Below the pieces are notes generated by a model. That model did no database searches and was not told the DNA's origin. It worked only from the letters and a program-made list of their open reading frames with translations. This document shows positions 1 to 58,420 of a DNA stretch of 64,000 bases, one piece after another. The DNA comes from Aporrectodea caliginosa (Eukaryota > Annelida > Clitellata > Crassiclitellata > Lumbricidae), in contig JACEVL010000803.1 of assembly GCA_020284085.1 (NCBI GenBank), forward strand, positions 537,988 to 601,987, in the 5' to 3' direction. Every line of letters begins with the position of its first letter. Positions within the stretch are counted from its first letter, which is position 1. Both the position numbers and the translations under genes were made by a program.

Positions 1-339
1 ATTTTTCGCATAAACTCAGGGCTTAAAGTGTGAATGGACGGTCATGGACGGAGTCTAAGCACTTGTTTTCAAGGCTGAACACCATCCTGGCTCTGCCACT
101 TATTAGACCACCACAGCCTGGACGCCGTCCATGCAGCAGCCTTGGGCGGGTCAAGTTAAACTGCCCCTCCCAATTAGCCTTCAGCGGCTCAAGGTATCTT
201 GATTTTCGCGTGTATCCAAATATCTCCAACATGTGTTAGCCCGTGGACCACGGGTAGGCCTATATGGGCGACGCCCTTATCCCCGGGGTCAACGGTTAGC
301 CCCAGCATCTTCCGAACAAAAGATCGTCTGTCCGGTACA

Positions 340-342
340 TAT

Positions 343-374
<32 letters not shown>

Positions 375-376
375 AT
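340..376. repeat. AT microsatellite
   Basis: A (TA)n run interrupted by single bases. Confidence 0.9.
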
Positions 377-2369
377 TATATGTATATACGTATCACTGCC
401 GCAGTTTTATTTCCGTATATATCACTGGCTTCTTTTGGATTTGCTAGACTTATAAACAAGGTTTTTATTAATTGCCACGTAAAATGAGTTTACTTAAGAG
501 TGGATTTTCGCGCAAAAAGCGATTTGCTGATAGTGAAGATACGAAGAAACTGAAATAACTAAATGAAGACGATGTGACAGGGAACCTGAGAAGGCTGATG
601 AATCAGAAGCTGGTAAGTGTGAAGCGTGAATGAGAAATCTCGTAGGCCTACTGACCGATAGTGTAGTAGAATGTGTTATATTCAAGAACAGTGATGGTTC
701 AGTATTAGGAAATAAAAAGTTTGACAGCTCTGCTAAAAAAGAACAGGTTGATCGTTACATCCGTAAATGTCTTACTAATGATTGGTATAAATGGTCTACC
801 TCTCGCGTTATGGAATACTGAGAAGTATGTTATTAGTTGGTTGAAGTAGAACAGATATGGAGCCCTGGACAAAGCTACAGGCCTGCCAAGGACAGCTGAA
901 TTAGCTAGACATAGTTCGAAATTGTTTGCATAATTAACGAAAACTATTGCTTGTTTTTTTCTGTTTGCATTCACACTACTTTAGTGTTGGTTAGAGTCAC
1001 AAATATTTGCTAGAGGTAGTAATCCTCGAAAAATAAACCTCGAGTTTTCCAATAAGTAGGGCCTACTGTCTCCATTGTCCGACTTTTTGACACAGCTACA
1101 TGTAAGTAGCTGTGCACTGCCATAGGCTACGTGTGCATTTGAGGAGGGCAACTGGAGGGCAACAGCGCCAGTGGAACGCTCAGACAGACTAGCTCCAAGA
1201 TCTTTCCACTGGAGGAATCTTGGACTAGCTCTGTCTGCCCGACCTTTAACCCTACAATGGGACGCTCAAGGCGCTGTGGCTGACATGCCTGGGGTGCAGG
1301 CTGAACCTGACTGGTGCACAAGGCCTGAACCGTTAGGTCATGACCTAAGAAATATCGTTGGCAGACTCTAGACCTACGTAGCAATACTCGAAATATTAAA
1401 ATAATAATATTACCGTAACATTATCTCTGGACATCTGTCTAGATTCGAACGCTGTTAGGCCTATGTATTAAAACTGCACCACGGTTTAAAACCAAAATAC
1501 CATGTTGAGCCCAATCGGTCTTGTTACTTTGAAACGTAACATTAGGCTGTGTGTTCTACTGTTCTAATAATATATGCTGACTGAATAGTCTAAAGAGAAA
1601 TCGTAATCGTATTCGTAATCGTGTTAGCTTCCTGTATGGTAGGCCTATAAAGTGCATTTGTGGCGTAGCTAGCTTTGCATGGGCCCGGATGCAGGGGTCC
1701 TGTTTGGCCCTGTAACTGTGCGTTCCTACGGTCTTACCAATTGTCATGGTCCACATGAACGCATGTGTACGCCATCCGCCTCCTAGGCCTAACTGACTAT
1801 GTGGGCCACTCGAGGTGGTGGGCCCCCCCAATATTTTCGATAAGTTTACGCCTATGCTGCCTACTAAGCTTATGCCTAATAGATAATACGGTTCTGGAGC
1901 CCACAAATCGTGTGAGAAAGTAATCAGTGCAGATATAGTCCGTTAGGCCTATAAGATGAAGTTTCAATGGACAGTTTGCTTCTACGCAGTCCTACCATTC
2001 TCTGGCATCACATCGATATATTCTGCTTTTGAAAACTTAGACTTTCGGTTGAGATAGGCCTATCAGACATTCGCATTCTGACGTCATTGCCAACTAGTTT
2101 TACTTTTTCTCGACATCATCACCACAAATTCTCGGGCCTTGGAACAGTTTTGCCCACCTGATAGTTAAAACGCAGTTAAAAAGGTAGTTGCTGGAATCAA
2201 TGTGTGTTTAACATAATTATGATGAATGGCTGATATGTGTAATTCATAGACCTGTATGCACTACTGCACAAGCATCAGCTTGTACATTTCTGCACCCTGG
2301 CACATTTTCTACTGGTTTCGATTCATGCTTTGATCAGTGTTGCTGTATATAAAAATGGTAATTAGAAAG

Positions 2370-2496
2370 GGGCGGCCCTGCCAGCGGAACGATATTGTTC
2401 CTTTTGGGTTTACCCTTTGACACCATGAACTATTGCAACAAATGTACATGAACTTGTATTTGGTGATCAATAAAGCTTATGAATTGAATTGAATTC
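2370..2496 (+). mobile_element. Retroelement 3' end
   Basis: GGGGCGGCCCTGCCAGCGGA followed by an AT-rich tail ending in AATTGAATTGAATTC. The core recurs in reverse at about 60825-60910 (TAGGGCGACCCTTTTAGCGG), so it is dispersed. The short tandem tail is typical of some LINE or SINE 3' ends. Confidence 0.5.
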
Positions 2497-2661
2497 TGTT
2501 CCAAGGTCCGAGACATAAGAAGGCACTATGAACACGCGTTGATATATGTTACATTGTATATGAAAGAGAGACACCTGCATCAGCAACAGAGTGCCAAATG
2601 ATCATTCGTAGCTTAAATATATTAAGAAATACTAATTAGTAAATAAATAAATATATATAGC

Positions 2662-2826
2662 CAGGCACGTAGCCAGACTTAAATTCAAGAGGAGGCAACT
2701 TCACAGACCATTGGCAAAATCCTGGTCATTGGGTTCATTGGTCAATCGAATTTTCAATAGGGGCCTATATATAAACAGTAAGAGGAGGCAACTGCTTCCT
2801 CGTGCCTCAATGTAGCTACGCCTATG
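2662..2826. mobile_element. hAT-like non-autonomous element
   Basis: 165 bp bounded by imperfect inverted ends (CAGGCACGTAGCC and GTAGCTACGCCTATG). It is flanked by a perfect 8-bp duplication TATATAGC at 2654-2661 and 2827-2834. No coding capacity. Confidence 0.7.
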
Positions 2827-3006
2827 TATATAGCCATTGTGAACGAGGTCTCCCTGCAGTTGCTGTTCTTCATTCTGATCAATCTCACTTCATTACATTC
2901 TCAACTTAACATGCACCTCCTAAGCTGACTTCTGCATCATTGGCGACACTGACTTCTAATTAAATGACTGATTGAAAGTGGTAATTAACTCATTTTTTGA
3001 TTGAAG

Positions 3007-17512
<14,506 letters not shown>

Positions 17513-17927
17513 ACTTCCATTTATTTTTGCACAGAATTAACGACATCTTTTGACTGAAGGCCAGTGCAGGGCCGCTGACTTCGAACTTACGTAAACAGCG
17601 CTCGTGAATAAGTTGGTGCCCTGAGCGTGGCTTCCGAGTGTCGCTTTAGCAGTTTGGAGATTACGATTACGAGTACGATCACCGACGACATATAGGCCCC
17701 AGAATCCTTGTATAGGCCCTATATCAAGTTGTGCACTATTGGTTGGCTAGTTGTTGTTTAACGATAGCCTACTGTGTCAAAACCTCAAAACAGAGATGAT
17801 ATAGCGTTGTCCTTCTCCTTTCTCTACGCTTGGGACTGGCACTGCTACAGGTAGGGTAGTGGCGGAGTATCGCAAGTGAATTTAATTAAGGAGAAACAAA
17901 CATGAATAAACAAACGTTAGCGCATAA

Positions 17928-18191
17928 CAAGGCCGGGGGTGTTTTGGGTGTTTAAACACCCCCGAAATTAAATAATGTAGGCCTATAATATAAATATTGC
18001 ATTTACTAACATATAGGCCTACGGTGCAAGAACTAAGGGCACTCATGTGAACTTATATGATGCAGCTCTACAGTGCTTTGAGAGCTCATAGCGTTCCTCC
18101 AAACCCCTTATAGACGGTTGACTTGGTTGCTTGTCAGCTTGTTCAAGAACGAGTAAACACCCCCCGAAACAAAATCCTGGCTACGGCCTTG
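17928..18191. mobile_element. hAT-like non-autonomous element
   Basis: Ends CAAGGCCGGGGGTG and CTGGCTACGGCCTTG; 8-bp duplication GCGCATAA / GCGTATAA with one mismatch. Internal GTTTAAACACCCCCGAAAT and AAACACCCCCCGAAAC segments are directly repeated. Confidence 0.7.
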
Positions 18192-19954
18192 GCGTATAAT
18201 ATAACCAATGAATAGCTTTTTCGGCGTTAAACGCCTGCTTACCTGTAGGTATATCATCCGCATTGTAAATGTGTTGCGTGTCAAACTGTCTGCGGTATTA
18301 CTCCATTATGGGCTCTTGGGCGCAGTAAGTATGAGGTCTGTTTTATCGGGGCAGCAGTCCGTGTAGTACGTCAGCACTACGACAAATATCTGACCCATCC
18401 TACGAAGTCACCAAAACTCCACCTCTCTCTATCTCTCCACAGGTCTTTCACTCGAAACTGAAAACATTGCTTTTTGACAAATCCTATCCTGAATCCAACA
18501 CTTCTCCCTGTCTACCTCGTCGTCTCAATACCAAACACCATCCACCTTAGCCGACTGCCTGTCTGACTCTCTGGATTTTGATCCCCTGCCTATCGATTTT
18601 GTTTTGATTGAGCGCCTGTGAATAAGCTGGTTCCCGCGACTTCGCTTTTGTGGGCGCTGTAGAAGTTTCGAGTTTACGATTACGATAGTAGGCCTAGATG
18701 TGATGGATTACTGATAACGGCATTAAAGAGGCGGGTGTCTGCAGCCGCATACAGTTGTTCAACATCGTAAGCTGGGTCGGCTAAACAACTTTCTCCAACC
18801 AGCTGACGCATTGTAGTTTGGAGTTATTCAAGACTGAATTAGCAAACTCTTTTTGACAGATATCTGCCGCTAAGCAGTGGAAGTTACCTACGTTGTTTTA
18901 CGTAGGCCTCATATGCATCGTTTTTGTCTTTTAACATGTAGATGAAAACAATAACATTTTGTTTTATAATGCTTTGTTTTTCATTATGTTGTTTCACTGT
19001 GCTATTCTCATTTCAGATATTTCATTATTTTCATTGTTTTAGTAATTGCATTGTACTAGAAGTTTTGCTATGTTTGTGTTTTGCATGGCATTGGTTCATC
19101 ATCCACATTTTTCAGAATTTATCCTAGAACACATCTCCTGTTTATATAGCTACTGTATAACTGCACTATGTCAATACATCAAATATCACTACTATTATTA
19201 CCATGTACAGTTTTAATAAACGTTATAAAACAAATATAAAACTGTACTGGCTTATACTAGTTTAATGAATAGATTTCTCACAAATATATACAAAGGCAGC
19301 AGTGAACACTTTTAGCATTGCTCAATGCAGTGCACATCATGTTATGTATACATACCGAAAACACATATATATTAAACAAGGCATATAGGCTTATAAAGGC
19401 TACAGTTAATAGGCACACAGAGAAAAAGGCTTGTCTTTTTATAATGAAAATTTAAAGCATTCCAAAAAACAAATAGTGACTAGGAGCTATAGAATAAAAC
19501 AAACTGAAGTCCTTAGGATGACATCATAGTGTTTCAATTATTTCTGCAACACTGGTGCACCGCTGGTGGATGCCTTGCACATCAGACACCGGTGATATAG
19601 AAGTTACTAACTGATTAATTACCAATTAATTATTAGTTACTAATTAATAATGATGCCAAAAGTCCAGCTTTTGAAAATCAAAGCATGGCAAAATACATTT
19701 ATACATTCACATGCTGCTGCAACTTATGTACAGGGTGCAATTCTCAGGAGCAAGGAGAACTTATGCTTCTCACCACTCTCAGACTAATTCCATTGGTATG
19801 TGATTACTGCCATACATTTAACTCCTGCCTCTTCTCCAAACCACAAATCACACCTCCTTAGAGAGTACAGAAACTCTATGTAAATACTCTCGAGGCACAG
19901 TTCAACAAACTGATTCGTGTGATAAAACTGATATCTAAAGAGAATAATTCTGAG

Positions 19955-20075
19955 CCGAATTTAATCCAGAGCCTAATTCAGAGACTAATTCTGAGCCTAA
20001 TTCAATGCAGAGCCTAATTCAGAGACTAACTCAGAGCCTAATTAAGAGCCTACTTCAGAGCCAAAATCAGAGCCT
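19955..20075. repeat. Short tandem repeat, 12-13 bp unit
   Basis: Variants of CAGAGCCTAATT repeated about nine times. Confidence 0.85.
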
Positions 20076-20744
20076 AAAAGCTTATGGAAACTGCTCTAAT
20101 TTATGCCAGCTAAGAAAAACATGTTACTCTTTACACTGTAATCTAAAATGCAGCCAATATTGGGAATACAATAAAGGTTATTCAACGTCAAACGAATGAT
20201 CATATGAATGAAATTGGAAACAATCTTACAACTGTAGTAAAGGCAGGCATGTGATTCCTCTCTGGAAAGCATCAAAGAATGGATGGAGTCTACTGCTGTT
20301 GAAACAGTAAGCCAAAAGAAGTGCATGTGTACTATGGATTTTAAAAAAGTATGCTAGGGCATCATAAGTAAAGGATTGTGATGAGACAAAAGAGTAGGAT
20401 AACCATGTGAGACAATCTATTTCAACTCAAAGCAGCCCAGATCAATAGTAAAACAGAAGTAAAACTCCTGCTGTTAAAGAATGCAAAATGCTTCCAAATA
20501 ATTAATCATTCATTCATTCATTCATTCTGGAGATTTATATAGCGCCCCTTCAAGAAATCTACTCAGAGGCGAATGTAGTGTAACGAATGCTATGGACGAC
20601 ATTCCTACAAAAGTGGAATATGAATATGGCTTTGGAACTGGAAAAGCAATAAGTAGAGCAAAAATTATTTGAAACTGGCTGGAGTCTTTCCTACAGGAGA
20701 TCAAACCTCCAGAATTATTAATTCACCTCTGAATAATAATAATA

Positions 20745-20975
20745 ATAATAAATTAATATTACACATTTATAAAGCGCCACTACCTAATGTCTAAGCAGTA
20801 ATGACCGTGTAACCTAGATTACTTATTTATTAAACCTGGATCAGTCAGCATTGACGGCACTGATCAACTGTGAGTGAAGGACTTTCTCAAGGTCCCCACG
20901 CAGTAACGGTCTCATTGGAGGATATTCGAACCCACACTCTCTGCATTAAAAGGCGAATGCTCTAACCAACTGGCA
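20745..20975 (-). mobile_element. tRNA-derived SINE, family C variant
   Basis: CATTTATAAAGCGCCACTAC, then GAAGGACTTTCTCAAGGTCC, then reversed B-box ATATTCGAACCC and A-box GCTCTAACCAACTGG. Confidence 0.7.
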
Positions 20976-21657
20976 AAGTTATTAGCAAAAATGACTCGTT
21001 CAGGATCTCAATAAAAAGCAGAAAGTGCAGCTAAAAACGAGGCACCGACTCAGGCAACATTAGCACGATGTAAATGTACATAAAACTAAACAAGAAAACG
21101 AAAATAATCTCATCATGCATTTGTCTCCTTAAGAGTCTGTAGCACAGTCAACAGAAAGAATTCATAGCAGCAGCAGCAGCAGTATCTGAACAAGAAAGTG
21201 TCTGTACATCAACTGGCACTCGTAGGAAAAGGCACTCCAAGGATGACTAATAACAATGCATCCACCAACTGCGAAATTATGGAGTCTTCTCTGCGCTAAT
21301 CGAACCTCAGTCATTCAGACGTGTTTCCTTTTAAGTAGCCGCTGTTGCAATTCACGAGGTCCATTCTAATTCCAGATTCCAGTCCTTGAAAATACGGTCC
21401 GAGCACTACTGGCAAATGACTCCTTACGAAAACTTCTGTCTTAATATGGTAGGGCATGAACGAAACCAGGCATGGATCGGAATACAATCTTGCCACCAAT
21501 CCAAGTGGTTCAGCACGAATCCTGATTTAAAGCCAGTGTATTGAATCTGTGTAATCCAGTGCATCTGGCTGACTTTGTGTAACTGTAGGTAGTTTTTCCA
21601 CTGACTCAGATTGTTCCTTCTGTTGTGTATCCTGGTGAAAGTGGTAGATTGTTCCAC

Positions 21658-54476
<32,819 letters not shown>

Positions 54477-54679
54477 TCTGTTTTCGCAAGTTATTCTATC
54501 TGTCCGGACTTTCAAACACAAACAGTTCGCTTTGAAGATCGAAAATAAACGAGTGAAACTTAAACTTCGAAACATTCTTGCAGTCAGTCCGTGGTTTAGA
54601 ATTGGCTTCCTTTACTCTAACACAGAGTGGTGGATGACAATTTTAATCTTCTGCTTTTGCTCAGTTCAGGATTGTTCAT
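54477..54679 (-). other. FGFR: Probable FGFR 5' UTR, contiguous with coding exon 1
   Basis: A strong acceptor (TTTTCTTCTTTCAG) ends at 54680 on the minus strand, giving about 203 bases of UTR before the start codon. If it is used, the exon opens with an ATG for a 20-codon upstream ORF (54679-54617). A second upstream ATG at 54575 is in frame with FGFR. The exon boundary is inferred from the splice signal only. Confidence 0.5.
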
Positions 54680-55079
54680 CTGAAAGAAGAAAATTCACAC
54701 CAATAAATACATTAACACAGTTCAGATATAACATTCAGAAAAATAATATTTACAACGATATACGGCTACCACAACTAAGAATGCAAAACGCCTTACCCCT
54801 GCATATATCATCATGAGACAAACTGTCAAGTTAGGATAAAAATAAGACAACTGAATAGGCAAAAATATTTTGCAAAACATTCCCATGATTACAATACAAA
54901 ATTTTTGCAAACATCCTTTCAAAACTTCGGCAAAACAGAAATGAAATCTAACCGAAGTTTATTGCAAAATTCCTCTTATCATGGCACTTTGAAAGTAATC
55001 AGATGAAAACTGAAAACTGCAGGAAATTAAAGCGAGAAATGAAATAACCTCATGAGACAAAGGTATACACCTTTGGCAG

Positions 55080-55216
55080 AGAGAGGGACACAGAGAGAGA
55101 CAGAGAGAGTCAGAGTCAAAGAGACAGACAGACAGAGATAGAGAGATACAGAGATAGAGAGAAACAGAGAGACAGATACAAAGAGAGAGAATAGCATACA
55201 GACAGACGACAGACAC

Positions 55217-55249
<33 letters not shown>

Positions 55250-55282
55250 AAGACAGACAGACAGACAGACAGACAGATAGAA
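55080..55282. repeat. GACA/GAGA microsatellite
   Basis: Purine-rich (GAGA)n grading into (GACA)n. Confidence 0.95.
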
Positions 55283-55747
55283 TACTGCAAATGGAAATAA
55301 AGACAGTTGCCTAAAGGGCAGAAGACACCCTAGTATCAGAGGGGTGTGGAATTTGCCACTGGGTGAAATAAATGTCACTGGAATAGGACAACAGTGGATA
55401 GCCTCAGAAAGCATCACTATTCTGCCAGCATTCTTGTCCGTCCGTCCGTCCGTCTGTCTGTCTGTCTCTCTTCCTCTCTTGAGCAGGCCAAAGTCGTCTG
55501 CGCCAAATGGACCCAAAACTATTTTCCAAGTCAACGAATGCACGCAATCAGCTCTCAAGTTTCTTCAAAGACGGTGAAAATGTCACTTTGATACAGAGAT
55601 ATGTAATAGTGTTCTGCACTCATTGCAGTAGCGTTTGCAAACAAGGCACGCTCAAGCAAGTGATCAAAAATCTAACCACACTTTCAGGTAACAGAACAAA
55701 TGCTGATGCATAGTAAGATTCATAGCCTACATACATATATATACATA

Positions 55748-56004
55748 CAGTGCTTTTTTTCTAGAAAAAAAGGTTCCGCAACTCAACAAATTCACAACAC
55801 TCATAGGGGCATATTTTATCCTAATATTTCTATTTCATACATATCAATATCAATAAACACTGAAACTACAGAAATTAAATTTAAGTATCTAAGTAATTTT
55901 AAATAATTTTTTAATTAAAAATTTTAATTAACTAAATTATTTTTAATAGCTGAAAAAAGGTCCCGGAACGCCGTTCCGGACCGCTCCGGCTGAAAAAAGC
56001 ACTG
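55748..56004. mobile_element. hAT-like MITE
   Basis: Ends CAGTGCTTTTTTTCTAG and GCTGAAAAAAGCACTG; flank TATACATA / CATACATA, which lies in simple repeat and so is less decisive. Confidence 0.7.
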
Positions 56005-56514
56005 CATACATAGTACATACATACATACATACATACATATATGTATACACAAAATGATGAACAGCCCTGCCAGCAGTCTCAAGGCATTTATACAAGGGAT
56101 CCATAGGGGCTCTGTACAGGTCCCATAAGGGTCCTCTCCATGAACATGCTGGCACGGAAGGTACTCTAGCGGTGTACACTGTACAGCTCGAGAGAAATTA
56201 ATGCCCTAGTACTAATTAATTAATTACTAATAATTGCCACACTAACCCTGTGTGTAAATTTCCGTACAATTCATGTGGCTGTGCTTTCCAACGAAATTAG
56301 TGTCTAATGTATCAGTAAGCAGTTTTAAGTGTGTGCTAAACGACTTGACACTAAGCATTAAGCGGCCAATAAAAACAGAGGCAAAGGATGGTAGTGCTTA
56401 ACTCTATTGGATTACTTTTATATTTGCCTGTGCAAACAGAGGCTTAGAGCGAAAACACTCCAGTTGAGTTGTGACTTAATTTTACAAGCTCCAGTTTGCT
56501 TTAGTTTGTCTCTT

Positions 56515-56752
56515 GATTCATCATCATCGTCGTCATCATCATCAACATCGTTGTCCTCGTCGTCAACATCATCATCATCATCAACATCGTCGTCGTCGTC
56601 ATCATCATCATCATCACCGCCACCGTCATCATCATCATCACCGCCACCGTCATCATCATCATCATCATTGTCATCAACATCATCATCATCATCATCAACA
56701 TCATCGTCATCATCATCATCATCGTCGTCTTCATCATCATCATCATCATCTA
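56515..56752. repeat. CAT/CGT trinucleotide array
   Basis: (CAT)n with CGT and CAC interruptions; Ser, His and Met homopolymer frames are artefacts. Confidence 0.97.
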
Positions 56753-57594
56753 ACTCGACCTTTAGCTAACAAGGTAACAACGATACATGTAAGATGAGGC
56801 AAGGCAAAGAAAAATTGAGGCAAGTTAAGGCAAGGAAGGCGAAGTACCTGTAAGGCAAGATGGAGCAAGGTATAAGAAAAGTAAGGTCAAGTATGGAAGG
56901 TACGGTCAGGAAATGAAATGTAACCAAACATTTATATAGCGCCGCTCAAAAATCAGCAGAGCTCTCAACCGGCGTCACTGCCTGGGTAAAGCAAACAGGA
57001 AAGTCTTAAAGGCGTTTCCAGAACTGTGGAGGCGAGAGGGCTAGTAATTCTCAAAGGAGGGACTGGGAAAGACAGTTCCAAGCAGAGGGGCCGACATAGG
57101 AGAAGCTCCTGGATTGGGCCGTAGCAGAGCAATAAGGCCGCCAGTGGAAGATCGCAAGGATGCCCATCCGGTAAAGAGGAAACCAGAGTACAGAACAACC
57201 TTAGGTAGGTCGGGGCCACCCCAACGAGGCAGTTGCTAATAGCTCGAAACTGAAATTGTTAGACAAAGTTTGACAGTAACAAGCAATGGCGAACAGTATA
57301 AGCAACTTTTTTAGGACAGATATGGAAATTAAAAAAAATGGAAATAAATAGAGCAACGCAAGATAAACAAGACAGAAAAGTCGATCTGTTCCTTAACAGA
57401 ACAGCCTGGATACTTTCCGTCTCACAACTCATCACCTCATTTCTCCAGGTAGAACCACACAGATAGCAGCGCATCGTCCAGATATGAACGAGATATTAAG
57501 TAAGTTGTAAAGACGGAAAATTAAGTAAACACGAGCAGCGAAATAAACATCTTTGCACTTAGAAATGCACTTAAACTCTAACCTACAGCAAGAT

Positions 57595-57828
57595 GTACAA
57601 GAAGGAGGAGGAGGAGAAGGAGGAAGAGGAGGAGCAGGAGGAGAAGAAGGGGAGGAGGAGAAGAGCAGGAGGAAGAGCAGGAGGAGGAGGAAGAGGAGAA
57701 GAATAGTAGGAGGAGGAGGAGAAGAAGAGGAGAAGAAGGAGAAGAGGAAGAAGAGGAGGAGGAGATGAGGAGGAGGAGGAGAGGAGGAGGAGAAACAGAA
57801 GAGAGGAGGAGAAGAGGAGGAGGAGAGC

Positions 57829-57859
<31 letters not shown>

Positions 57860-58215
57860 GGAGGAGGAGAAGAATAGTAGAAGAAGAAGGAGAAGAGGAA
57901 GAAGAAGAGGAGGAGGAGATGAGGAGGAGGAGAGGAGGAGGAGGAGAAGCAGAAGAGGAGGAGAAGAGGAGGAGGAGAGCAGGAGGAAGAGCAGGAGGAG
58001 GAGGAAGAGGAGGAGGAGAAGAATAGTAGAAGAAGGAGAAGAGGAAGAAGAAGAGGAGGAGAAGAGGAGGAGAAGAGGAGGAGGAGAAGAAGAGGAGGAG
58101 GAGGAGGAGGAGAAGCAGAAGAGGAGGAGGAGGAGAAGCAGAAGAGGAGGAGGAGGAGGAACAGGAAGAGAAGGAAATGAGGAGTAGGAGGAGGAGGAGG
58201 AGGAGGAGGAGAAGA
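57595..58215. repeat. Polypurine tract (GGA/GAA)n
   Basis: About 620 bp, almost entirely A and G, in FGFR intron 1. Higher-order blocks (AGCAGGAGGAAGAG, AGAATAGTAG) recur. Confidence 0.97.
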
Positions 58216-58420
58216 GCAGTCCCCTAAGCTAGCCCTGTTGCAGCCATGGGTATGAAGCTACTTCATTTTCTTAGCTTGGCATATGAGGGAGCGTGGCCAG
58301 TCCTCTTCCTCACCATCTCATCTCGCCACTGACAGTGTAGGCATTTATAGCTCAGTTGGTTAGAGGTGCAGGTGTAGCAGAAATCTAGACTCTTACAAAC
58401 AGTATGTATAAGGACTATCG
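58210..58420. mobile_element. tRNA-derived SINE-like repeat
   Basis: GAGCAGTCCCCTAAGCTAGC, GGCATATGAGGGAGCGTGGC, AGCTCAGTTGGTTAGAGGTG (A-box-like). Relative of 36290. Confidence 0.55.

Larger units (their letters stand above)
1..3006. other. Upstream region; FRK-like first exon not found
   Basis: No homology to a Src-family N-terminal region was recognised. Short ORFs exist (for example 484-558 and 630-821, plus strand) but match nothing known. ATGs followed by a Gly codon at 253-288, 1256 and 1678 give short or interrupted frames that do not fit the myristoylation pattern. It contains an AT microsatellite, one hAT-like element, a LINE/SINE 3' tail (about 2370-2500) and seven copies of TAGGCCTA. 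Confidence 0.5.
17513..21657. other. Convergent intergenic interval
   Basis: No gene is recognised. It holds the 17928 element, (ATTACG)n-family repeats, a family C SINE and, from about 19250 to 21657, largely unique AT-rich DNA that may include a long FGFR 3' UTR. AATAAA at 17905 is a possible FRK-like poly(A) signal. No confident FGFR poly(A) site was assigned. Confidence 0.5.

Noticed and set aside
253..288. Possible myristoylated first exon of the FRK-like gene (ATG GGC GAC... before GTTAGC, phase 1).
   Set aside because: It would splice in frame but gives only about ten residues, lacks Ser/Thr at position 6, and has a weak donor with no other support.
57553..58187. Arg/Glu-rich plus-strand ORFs.
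   Set aside because: Purine trinucleotide repeats have no stops in these frames; composition is a repeat artefact.
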